A DNA stretch of 35,683 bases from a bacterium (GTDB lineage: Bacteria > Vulcanimicrobiota > Xenobia > Xenobiales > JADMJV01). Shown here in pieces: positions 23,555 through 31,214 of the stretch. The translations under genes and the position numbers were made by a program. The stretch's first letter is position 1, and every line of letters starts with the position of its first letter. The stretch spans positions 1 to 35,683 of the forward strand of contig JASBRJ010000086.1 of assembly GCA_030149525.1 (NCBI GenBank), in the 5' to 3' direction. The notes beneath the pieces are model-generated. The model did no database searches. It saw only the letters and a program-made list of their open reading frames with translations, and was not told where the DNA came from.

Positions 23555-26500
23555 CTAGGAAGTCACTAACTCCCCACACTCAATCCGTAGCAACTCCTCA
23601 AAAGCCGCTTCCACATCCTGAACCAGAAGCTCCGGCTTATCGACCAACCCCGCATCGGTAGCTATTCCCACACGGACCTGTTGATTATAGCTGAGAATAG
23701 AGAGTCCGAGACCGAGGCCTCCCGACTGGGGAACCCAGAACATCAAACTCGAGATCTCTTTCCCCGCCAAAAGAAGCGGTTCCTGAGGCCCTGGGACATT
23801 GGTGAGAACAGCCGTAGCAGAGGCTCCGAAGAGACCGACGACTCGCTTCTCAAGTTCGGCCGGGATCGTTCCCACAGCAGAGAGTAAACCAAGCACCATC
23901 ACCGCCTGAGGTGACTCTTTCAACTCGTTCATGAAGGCTTTCACAGCGGCCAGTTGCTCCCGGGGATCGGCGATTCCGATGGGAAGATTCATAAAAACCA
24001 GGCCAAACTTGTTGCCCAACTCCTCCCCACTCCGACGACGCAAGTCCACCGGCACCACCGCTCTGACCACTGTGCCCTCCTTGATCTTCCCTCGCTCCCG
24101 TAGAATGTAGCGCCTCAAGCCGTTGGTCAGACACGCCGTGAGAACATCGTTCACGGTGGATTTGGAGGGGACGCGCGCCCGTTTAATGTCGGCCAGGGGA
24201 ATCGGCCGGGTCACGGCCACCCGCTTATCCTTACAGAGAATCCCTTTGAAGGGAGTTTTAGGTTCCGGAGTGATCAGGCCTTTGGACAGAGTGGCCGTGG
24301 CTCCCAGGCCTCGTTTGGCGAGATCAACAAAGCCTCGAGGCCGCACCTGAAGCTGGCGATTCTTTTGCACCAAAGTCATCTCTGTCGACGCCTTCTTCGG
24401 CTCAGTCAAACTCAAGAGAACCTTCATCAGAGCGTTGCCGTCGGCGATGGCGTGATGGAGAACCGCCACCAGTGCCGAACCGCGGGCCATATCCTCCACA
24501 AGATACATTTTCCATAGAGGCTTGCTCCGACTCAACCTCTGCCCCATCTTTTTGCCTACAAAAGCGTGGAGATCGGCTTCCGTTGCCCCAGGCATACTGA
24601 TCCGCTCGATATGATTTTCGATGTGGAAATCTTTCACCGGAACCCAACTGGGGCGGCGAAGGGGATTGCGCGATCGGCGAACCCTCATACGGAAACGATC
24701 GTATTTGAGCATCCGCTCGGACACCGTTTGTTTGAGGTCTTCATAGTCAAGTCGGTCTTCGAACAAAAACATGGCCGTGATCATCATCAAATTCTCGGGC
24801 TTATCCATATGAAGCCAGGCCGCGTCGGCCTTGGTCAGGATCTTCTTTTGAACGGACCCGTGTATCACCGGTTGTAAGGTTTTTGGATAGAGATAGTTCT
24901 TGATGGACTTATGAAAAACCGCCGGAGATAGAGAACCCGCCGTTTGAGCCTTGTCTTGCTCCAGTTCGTCGATGAACTCCAACCAGTGACGCTCCCGTTC
25001 GGAGATCACATCAAGATCTCGAATCTTGCCGAAGTCCTGAACGTACTTGTTGTGGCGACAGACCATTCGGAAGACTTCTTTGGTGTTGGGGCGCTGCTCC
25101 GGCATCCCCAAAATAGTCACATCGTTCCCCACCTCGTGGACGGGCTGATTTCGCTCACTGTATCCACCGAAAATATCATCCAGTTTGGTGATAGCGTGAG
25201 CCACTCGGGGCTGCTTGAGTTTTCGCAGAGTACCGGCCAGAACGGGGAGTTGAAAATTGCGGTGAAAGGTCGGCTCCGCGAGCTTGATCTTGACCCGCAA
25301 CTCCTCTCTGAGGATATCCTGAATCTCTTTGGCCTTAATTCGAGAGTCGGTGGCCAGGTGAATCCGCTGACCCACCGCCCGGGGAGCGGACAAAGCTCGA
25401 AGAATGCCGGCGGCCACCCAATCTACGGGGATGATATTGAGTTCGGCCGAGGGGTCGCCCGGAAAAATATTGGCCATCTGAGTCAAGACCTTGGCCTTAG
25501 ACCACTCCATAAACTTCCCGCGACGTTCTTTGAGTTCTTGATAGGCACGCCCGAAAGCGTTGACCGGGGCGTTGACCACTTTGAGATCTCCCCGATTGTT
25601 GCCCGTGCGCCCTTCCCCAACCACAATGGCCGGGCAGAGTTGAACCACCCGCAGACCGTCTTTTATCATGGCCTCCTCGGTCTCAAGCGAAGCCATCGCT
25701 TTGGTCAGTTCGTAGTAGTTGTTGTAGAAGTTTCGAGGGAAGACGATCTCATCTTCCCGAGCTTCCTGATGGGTTTGTCGACCATGGATGTAGGATGTTT
25801 CAATGCTCAGATGGGAGACGAATTTGCTCTGCTTGTGCTCTTGAATGGTTCGCGAGAAAGCCAGAGCGTTGCGACTGCCCACGACGTTTGCCATAAACGA
25901 CTCTTCATAGGGATCGTCGAAAGCCACACTAGCGGCGCAGTGGATCACGTTGGTGAGGCTGACGCACAACTCCTCAAAGTCTTCATCTGCAACCCCAAGC
26001 CTCGGTTGCTCGATGTCTCCGGCGATGAAGCGAAACTTGTGAGCTATTCCGGGATCATCAAGCCAAAGCTGCTTCAGCAGTTCTTGACCGCGCTCCTCAG
26101 GAGACAGAACCTTGATCACCTCTTTGGTCTGGCGATCGCGAATCGTTTTGGGGCGAATCAAAACCACCATCTCCGCAATCTCCGGCATGGTAGCCGCTTG
26201 CCACATCAACTCTTTGCCTACAAACCCCGTCCCGCCCGTGAGCAAAACCCGCAACTGCATCTGACCGTTGACCCGAGTTCGGTCTAGCGCTTCTCGAGCC
26301 TCATCGTTGAGCTTCTTAAGCACTTGTCCAACGTCTGTATCCTCAGACCATCGGGGCTTGTAACGAAAAAAGAACTCTCGATCCTTGAGGCCGAACAGTT
26401 TCTGAGCCACTTTTTCAGGCTCTTTCCCCGCCACCTTGGCCACCATATCGGCCGTGGTTTTGCCGAGATTGCGCGCCTTCTTGAAGGCGGCTTTGACGCG

Positions 26501-26689
26501 CTTCTCGTCGCCGGTGGCCTCGATGAAAACGCTGGTTAGATGGCGCGCATAGGTCTCCACGATGTGGAAATCTCGATGATCTCGAACCAGCAGTTCCTCC
26601 GGACCAAAATCGTCCGACAAAACCTCTCCGGTGACGAGACTCACCTTCTCGATGTAATAAGACGGTTTTTGAACCTGGTTCTTGTTCAA
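23555..26689 (-). CDS. Bifunctional fatty acyl reductase - wax ester synthase (FAR-WS/DGAT) fusion
   Basis: This 1044-residue protein starts at TTG (26689 on the minus strand) after AGGGGG. Residues 1-140 are of unknown type. Residues 146-470 are a NAD_binding_4 (male-sterility) reductase with TGGTGFVG at 151-158 and Y326-x-x-x-K330; residues 480-600 resemble the FAR C-terminal domain. Residues 605-1044 are a full WS/DGAT acyltransferase with HHAIADG at 745-751, a PLW motif near 724, a VNDVL segment and NVPGP near the end. In known systems FAR reduces acyl-CoA to fatty alcohol and WS/DGAT esterifies it with another acyl-CoA. Here both activities could sit on one chain and make wax ester from acyl-CoA and NADPH. 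Confidence 0.9.
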   Translation of the reverse strand: MNKNQVQKPSYYIEKVSLVTGEVLSDDFGPEELLVRDHRDFHIVETYARHLTSVFIEATGDEKRVKAAFKKARNLGKTTADMVAKVAGKEPEKVAQKLFGLKDREFFFRYKPRWSEDTDVGQVLKKLNDEAREALDRTRVNGQMQLRVLLTGGTGFVGKELMWQAATMPEIAEMVVLIRPKTIRDRQTKEVIKVLSPEERGQELLKQLWLDDPGIAHKFRFIAGDIEQPRLGVADEDFEELCVSLTNVIHCAASVAFDDPYEESFMANVVGSRNALAFSRTIQEHKQSKFVSHLSIETSYIHGRQTHQEAREDEIVFPRNFYNNYYELTKAMASLETEEAMIKDGLRVVQLCPAIVVGEGRTGNNRGDLKVVNAPVNAFGRAYQELKERRGKFMEWSKAKVLTQMANIFPGDPSAELNIIPVDWVAAGILRALSAPRAVGQRIHLATDSRIKAKEIQDILREELRVKIKLAEPTFHRNFQLPVLAGTLRKLKQPRVAHAITKLDDIFGGYSERNQPVHEVGNDVTILGMPEQRPNTKEVFRMVCRHNKYVQDFGKIRDLDVISERERHWLEFIDELEQDKAQTAGSLSPAVFHKSIKNYLYPKTLQPVIHGSVQKKILTKADAAWLHMDKPENLMMITAMFLFEDRLDYEDLKQTVSERMLKYDRFRMRVRRSRNPLRRPSWVPVKDFHIENHIERISMPGATEADLHAFVGKKMGQRLSRSKPLWKMYLVEDMARGSALVAVLHHAIADGNALMKVLLSLTEPKKASTEMTLVQKNRQLQVRPRGFVDLAKRGLGATATLSKGLITPEPKTPFKGILCKDKRVAVTRPIPLADIKRARVPSKSTVNDVLTACLTNGLRRYILRERGKIKEGTVVRAVVPVDLRRRSGEELGNKFGLVFMNLPIGIADPREQLAAVKAFMNELKESPQAVMVLGLLSAVGTIPAELEKRVVGLFGASATAVLTNVPGPQEPLLLAGKEISSLMFWVPQSGGLGLGLSILSYNQQVRVGIATDAGLVDKPELLVQDVEAAFEELLRIECGELVTS

Positions 26690-26798
26690 GAGTGTACCCC
26701 CTAAAAATTGGTCCGCTTGTTATTCTTCGCGGAATCTTAAGCGGTTCTTTTTTTGAGGCATTTTCACGTCCTGAGACCTCGTGAAACGGCTTTCCCGG

Positions 26799-26845
26799 CC
26801 CATGGAGGGCCCTAGTTCTCGGCCAGGAACTAGGCTTTCCATGGG
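26799..26845 (+). promoter_or_regulatory. Long inverted repeat covering the start codon of the ABC lipoprotein gene
   Basis: CCCATGGA (26799-26806) pairs with TCCATGGG (26838-26845), and CCTAGTTC (26811-26818) with GAACTAGG (26827-26834). That makes 16 pairs with a 4x3 internal loop and an 8-nt terminal loop. The ATG at 26841-26843 lies within the outer stem. It may hide the start codon in the mRNA or serve as a DNA operator. Confidence 0.6.
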
Positions 26846-28082
26846 GTCTTTGAGACGGTTCATAATTCTAATTCTCGCATCCTTGCTTTTGGCCGGTTGC
26901 GGGAAGACGATCCCCAAAGACACCCTGGTCATCTGGACCGCCTTTCAGAACGAAGAGTTCAAGGCGCTGCAGGCTCAAGTGGAGGCCTTCCAACAGAAGA
27001 GCAACCACAAAACCATCATCCTTCAGGTGCCGTTCAACTCGTTGCGTCAAAAGATTCTGGTGGCAGGTCCCGCCCTTCAGGGTCCGGACGTTCTCATCGG
27101 TCCTCACGACTGGGTGGGCCTGCTCCAAACGGCCGGACTTCTGGCCCCCATCCCCAAAGAAGTGGTCGACCCCAAAAGCGGCACATTCTACGAAATCTGT
27201 ACCAAGGCCGCCACCTTCGACGGCGACATCTACCTGGCTCCCATGATGATGGAATGCGTAGTCCTGGCCCGCAACACCGACATCTGCCCGGAGAAACCAG
27301 AGTCACTGGATGAACTTGTGGAAGTGGCCGTGGCCGCCAAAAACAAGGGTGGCGATATCCGCGGCTTCGCCTACGAACTGGATAATTTCTACTTTTCCTG
27401 GGCCTTCATGGCCGGACACGGCGCTACTTTCCTCGATCCGTTCTTCAACAAAGACTTCCAACTCGACCAACTAAAGTTCGACACTCCCGAGGCCGTCGCA
27501 GGAGTGAACTGGATTGCCGATCTGCAACGGAAACACCAGTTGGTTGCTCCAGGCCTCACCAACGACCTGGCGGTAGACTTCTTCCTCAACAAGAAGCTGG
27601 GAATGATGCTTTGCGGCCCCTGGAACCTGGGGGCCATCCGCCAGCGAGGGATCAACTACTCACTTGAACCGTTGCCCCCCGGCCCTAAAGGCCCAAGTAC
27701 CCCCTTCGTGGGCGTCACCGGTGCTATGCTCAGCAAATTCTCCGCCCAAAAAGACGGCACCACCGAGCTTCTTACCTACCTGAGCTCGGCCGAGATCGGT
27801 GCTCAACTCTGCCAATCCTCAGGTCGAGCCCCGGTGAGAAAAGACACCGCCGAGCTTCTAAAAGAACGGGTAGACGACCCCAGAATCGCCGAGGATCTTG
27901 CCCTCTTCTCGGAGGCCGCCCAGACGGGGATGCCTCTCCCCAACAACCCGGCCATGCAACCGGTTTGGGACTACATGAAACCGGCTCTGGAACTTGTCAT
28001 CAAAGGCAAGATATCCGCCGAGGAAGCTTTAAAGGAAACTACCGAGACGGTCCGGACCAAAGTCCGGTTCATGATGGAATGA
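26841..28082 (+). CDS. ABC importer substrate-binding lipoprotein (family 1, sugar-type)
   Basis: From the ATG at 26841 the protein has 413 residues with a lipoprotein signal ILILASLLLAGC|GK, so it is anchored outside the inner membrane. The body is a two-lobed family-1 binding protein of maltose-binding type: TLVIWTAFQNEEFKALQAQVEAF at the start, GPDVLIGPHDWVGLL and later LGMMLCGPWNLGAIRQ. Upstream in-frame starts (GTG 26781, ATG 26802) would give an odd Pro/Arg-rich extension before the signal. The stop overlaps the permease start (ATGA), so it leads an importer operon. The ligand is probably a sugar or oligosaccharide, by family only. Confidence 0.85.
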   Translation: MGSLRRFIILILASLLLAGCGKTIPKDTLVIWTAFQNEEFKALQAQVEAFQQKSNHKTIILQVPFNSLRQKILVAGPALQGPDVLIGPHDWVGLLQTAGLLAPIPKEVVDPKSGTFYEICTKAATFDGDIYLAPMMMECVVLARNTDICPEKPESLDELVEVAVAAKNKGGDIRGFAYELDNFYFSWAFMAGHGATFLDPFFNKDFQLDQLKFDTPEAVAGVNWIADLQRKHQLVAPGLTNDLAVDFFLNKKLGMMLCGPWNLGAIRQRGINYSLEPLPPGPKGPSTPFVGVTGAMLSKFSAQKDGTTELLTYLSSAEIGAQLCQSSGRAPVRKDTAELLKERVDDPRIAEDLALFSEAAQTGMPLPNNPAMQPVWDYMKPALELVIKGKISAEEALKETTETVRTKVRFMME

Positions 28083-28978
28083 CAAAAAGGGCCAAACCAC
28101 ATTTCTACATTCTTCCGGCACTCATTTTGATGTGTCTGCTGTCATTTGTGCCCAATCTCTACTCGGTTTATCTCGCCTTCACCAATTTTAGCCTGTTCCA
28201 CTATTCCGATTTCGAATTTGTGGGACTGAAAAACTTCTACAAGATTCTAGGGTCATCAGAGGTCAAAACTTTCCTCAGGGTGACGGTCTGGACCCTGGCC
28301 TGGGCTTTTTTCTCGGTCATATTCGCCGCTATTGTGGGGCTCTTTCTGGCCATTCCTCTCAACAAGGAAGGTCTCAAAGGTGCCAAGATCTATCGAACCC
28401 TCTTCATCGTGCCGTGGGCCATCCCGGCCTTCATCTCGGTAATGATGTGGCGAGGTCTTTTCAATACCTCGAGCGGCCAGATCAACGCCCTTCTCGGCAT
28501 CCTTCACATCGAGCCCATTCCCTGGTTGGATGAACCGGTGTGGGCCTGCATCTCCGTTCTGATGGTCAACGTGTGGCTGGGCTACCCGTTTATGATGACC
28601 ATCTGCCTCTCGGCTCTGCAGAGCATTCCCAAGTCCGTCTACGAGGCCGCCGATATCGACGGGGCGTCCAACTGGCTGCAGTTTCAAGCCATCACGCTTC
28701 CTCTTCTCAAAGCGTCCTTGCTGCCGGTGCTCATCTCCAACTTCGCCTTCAATTTCAACCAGTTCGCCGCCATCTACCTGTTGACCGAAGGCCGCCCTGC
28801 AGTGGCCGGAAGTGATGCAGGAGCCACCGACATCCTCATCACCTACAGTTACAAACTGGCCTTCAACCTGTACCAATACGGCATCGCCTGTGCCTACGCC
28901 ATCATCATCTTCTTGGTGGTCGCGAGCATCTCAGGGATCAATATCAAACTCACGGGAGCGTTTGATGACGACAAGTGA
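28079..28978 (+). CDS. ABC importer permease, MalF-like
   Basis: The start ATG at 28079 overlaps the previous stop (ATGA) and gives 299 residues with about six membrane helices. The coupling EAA loop that contacts the ATPase is visible as YEAADIDGASNWLQFQAITLPLL, with the conserved E-A-A-x-x-D-G-A core. The segment FILPALILMCLLSFVPNLYSVYLAF-type N-terminus (opening HFYILPALIL) matches MalF/UgpA-type permeases. It pairs with the following gene to form the transmembrane channel. No ATPase gene is in the operon, so a shared MsmK/MalK-like ATPase must be supplied from elsewhere. Confidence 0.88.
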   Translation: MTKRAKPHFYILPALILMCLLSFVPNLYSVYLAFTNFSLFHYSDFEFVGLKNFYKILGSSEVKTFLRVTVWTLAWAFFSVIFAAIVGLFLAIPLNKEGLKGAKIYRTLFIVPWAIPAFISVMMWRGLFNTSSGQINALLGILHIEPIPWLDEPVWACISVLMVNVWLGYPFMMTICLSALQSIPKSVYEAADIDGASNWLQFQAITLPLLKASLLPVLISNFAFNFNQFAAIYLLTEGRPAVAGSDAGATDILITYSYKLAFNLYQYGIACAYAIIIFLVVASISGINIKLTGAFDDDK

Positions 28979-29831
28979 CAACAAGCCCAAGGTAGACCGC
29001 AGCCTCTATGCTTGGCATGCCGTCCTGATCTGTTGCCTCTGCCTGTTCTTGCTACCCGCGTTTCTCGTGGTCATGGCCGCCCTGCGAGAAGGAGGCAGCC
29101 TGGTCTCAGCGGAGATTATCCCGTCCACCATGACCTTGAAGAACTTCAGCAGACTCCTTAACGAAACGCCCTTCTGGCGATGGATGTTGAACACCCTGGT
29201 CGTCTCCACCATCTCCACCGTCATCGCTGTGGCCGTCACCACCCTCGCCGGGTACGCCTTCAGCCGCTTTCGGTTTCGCGGACGCAAAAACGGCTTGTTG
29301 TTCATGATTCTCTTGCAGATGTTTCCAGCCGCCATGAGCATGGTGGCCATCTTCCGCCTGCTGCAAAGTCTGGGCCCCATGACCGGCGGCCTCATCGGGC
29401 TCAACAGTCTCTTCGGCTTATCCCTGGTCTATATCGGTGCCGGTATCCCGTTCAACAGTTGGATCATCAAGGGCTACGTGGACGCGCTCCCCATCGAACT
29501 GGAAGAGTCCGCCTATCTCGACGGCGCCACTCCGTGGCAAACCTTTTCCCAGGTGGTCTTTCCCCTGATGGGGCCGGTTCTCGCCACGGTGGCGGTCTTC
29601 AATTTCATCGCCCCTTATTCCGACTTCGTCTTTCCCTCGGTACTTTTATTCAGCGAAGATCAATATACCCTGGCCATCGGGATGCAGGGGTTCATCACCG
29701 GCGACTTCTCGGCCAACTGGTCACTGTTTGCCGCCTCCGCCGTGCTCGGCTCTCTGCCGATTCTGGTTGTATTCTTCTCCCTGCAACGCTTCCTGGTTCA
29801 GGGCCTCACCGCCGGTGCCGTGAAAGGATAA
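28965..29831 (+). CDS. ABC importer permease, MalG-like
   Basis: This 288-residue protein starts at ATG 28965 inside the end of the previous gene (14-nt overlap), with GGGAG 6 nt upstream. It has six membrane segments. The EAA loop appears as LEESAYLDGATPWQTFSQVVFPL, with a Glu-Ser-Ala variant of E-A-A. N-terminal helix, WMLNTLVVSTISTVIAV and the long cytoplasmic loop fit the MalG/UgpE group. Together with the MalF-like protein it forms the channel of the importer. Confidence 0.88.
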   Translation: MTTSDNKPKVDRSLYAWHAVLICCLCLFLLPAFLVVMAALREGGSLVSAEIIPSTMTLKNFSRLLNETPFWRWMLNTLVVSTISTVIAVAVTTLAGYAFSRFRFRGRKNGLLFMILLQMFPAAMSMVAIFRLLQSLGPMTGGLIGLNSLFGLSLVYIGAGIPFNSWIIKGYVDALPIELEESAYLDGATPWQTFSQVVFPLMGPVLATVAVFNFIAPYSDFVFPSVLLFSEDQYTLAIGMQGFITGDFSANWSLFAASAVLGSLPILVVFFSLQRFLVQGLTAGAVKG

Positions 29832-29832
29832 A

Positions 29833-31185
29833 ATGAGCATCAAATTTGTCAGCCTTCTGGCCGAGCCCCTTCATTCGGCCTACAAAGAACTCTGCCACTC
29901 TCTCAAAAGCGAGGGCTACAATCTGGAGTTTGTCGACACCGATTGGCAAACCGCCAAGCAGATGTTGGAGGAAGGGGACGCTCATGGCGGAGCCGTCTGT
30001 GGGTTGCTCTACACTCATCTACGAGCCCTCGGCTGCAACGTTCACCCCTTAGCCGTCCCCACACTCGATCACCCAAGATACAACGACTCCCCGGCCTATT
30101 GGACCGATGTGGTCGTGAGAGCGGGGTCCGGCATCAAGAATCTAGAAGGCGTGGCCGAGCAACACTGGCTCTACAACGAGCCGGGAAGCCTCTCCGGCTA
30201 TCATTCGCTGTTGGCTGCTCTCAAGAAAAAGAAGATTGAGCCTAACTTCTCCACCACCACCGAGACCGGCTCACATGAGCTGTCCCTCAACAATCTTCTC
30301 ACCGGAAGCGGCGACTTCACCACACTGGACAGCACCTTCCTCGACTTTCAAGACGCCCCCATTCGCTCCGCCGTCAAGGTGATCGAGTCTTTGGGCCCGT
30401 ACCCGCCGCCGCTTGTGGTAGGGCACCCCCGAGCCTTCGACTTCTTTTATCGCGTCGAGCAACTGAAGAGTCTCCCGGAACCGTTTCTCAAGTTTCATAA
30501 GCCCGACGATGCCGACTACGATGTCGTCCGCGAACTCTACAACGACAGTCTCTCCACAGAGCGTCGGCCCACCGGACAGTTTTTCGTCAACGGTGCGGCC
30601 GCCAAGGGAAGAGATTTCACCAGCCCCGAGCAGCAACAAAAAGACCAGGAAATTCTTGCCGGTATCGGTCGCGAACTCCTCACTCGACTGGATCAAGAGC
30701 CCACCGAGATCCTTCGGGAGTGCCGCTTCCACAAATTGATACACGACGGTCGGGAACATCACCACTACTTGATCAGCCCGGAAGAACTTCAACATGGAGA
30801 GTTGTGTCTTGTGGGTTTTCTGAGCCGTATGAAAGACGAGGTCGACATTAAAGCCCTGTTCGACGTCGACGCCGAGTTACTTGACCAACTGGGCTCCTAC
30901 GAAGGCTTCATCACCTACAGCCCCACCGAATACGAAAAAGGGCTATGGGCCAACCTTGCTGTCTTCCGAACCCCCGCTCATCGCAATCACTGGGCAGCCA
31001 ACAGCGTTCATCTTCAGGCGATCAAAGATTTGGGCCCCAGTTCCTACGACAACGTGCGACTCCACCTGGGCTACTGGCCTTCCGTGGAAGAGCCTATGGA
31101 ATGGGTTGCCACCCGCTATCTCAACTACACCGACACCGGTTTATGGCGAGGCGTGCGAACACCGAGGGTCAAATGCCCCTCCTAG
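29833..31185 (+). CDS. Cytoplasmic PhnD-like domain fused to an unidentified C-terminal domain
   Basis: This 450-residue protein starts 1 nt after the permease stop. Residues 1-235 look like a phosphonate-type periplasmic-binding fold: SAYKELCHSL, VCGLLYTHLRA, DVVVRAGSGIKNLEG and an S-G-Y-H segment followed by the GSGDFTTLDS ligand region. No signal peptide is present, which is anomalous for a binding protein. Residues 285-450 form a second domain with repeated strands and helices (GELCLVGFLSRMKDEVD, GLWANLAVFRTPAHRNHW, YDNVRLHLGYWPS) that hint at a ferredoxin-like dimeric alpha-beta barrel, with His-rich DGREHHHYL before it. Position in the importer operon suggests it senses or processes the imported compound inside the cell. 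The function is unassigned. Confidence 0.65.
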   Translation: MSIKFVSLLAEPLHSAYKELCHSLKSEGYNLEFVDTDWQTAKQMLEEGDAHGGAVCGLLYTHLRALGCNVHPLAVPTLDHPRYNDSPAYWTDVVVRAGSGIKNLEGVAEQHWLYNEPGSLSGYHSLLAALKKKKIEPNFSTTTETGSHELSLNNLLTGSGDFTTLDSTFLDFQDAPIRSAVKVIESLGPYPPPLVVGHPRAFDFFYRVEQLKSLPEPFLKFHKPDDADYDVVRELYNDSLSTERRPTGQFFVNGAAAKGRDFTSPEQQQKDQEILAGIGRELLTRLDQEPTEILRECRFHKLIHDGREHHHYLISPEELQHGELCLVGFLSRMKDEVDIKALFDVDAELLDQLGSYEGFITYSPTEYEKGLWANLAVFRTPAHRNHWAANSVHLQAIKDLGPSSYDNVRLHLGYWPSVEEPMEWVATRYLNYTDTGLWRGVRTPRVKCPS

Positions 31186-31202
31186 AAAGCTTCCTGAGGG
31201 GA

Positions 31203-31214
31203 TAAACTCAAAGC
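31203..31214 (+). promoter_or_regulatory. Possible leaderless promoter of the LplT-PlsC gene
   Basis: TAAACT at 31203-31208 lies exactly 6 nt before the ATG at 31215, with no Shine-Dalgarno in between. This matches the pattern seen at 3876 and 23109. Confidence 0.35.

Noticed and set aside
24944-26287. 447-codon plus-strand open frame
   Set aside because: It is antisense to the reductase half of the wax ester fusion, whose motifs are unmistakable. The plus-strand translation shows no domain and a His/Leu/Asn-rich mirror composition.
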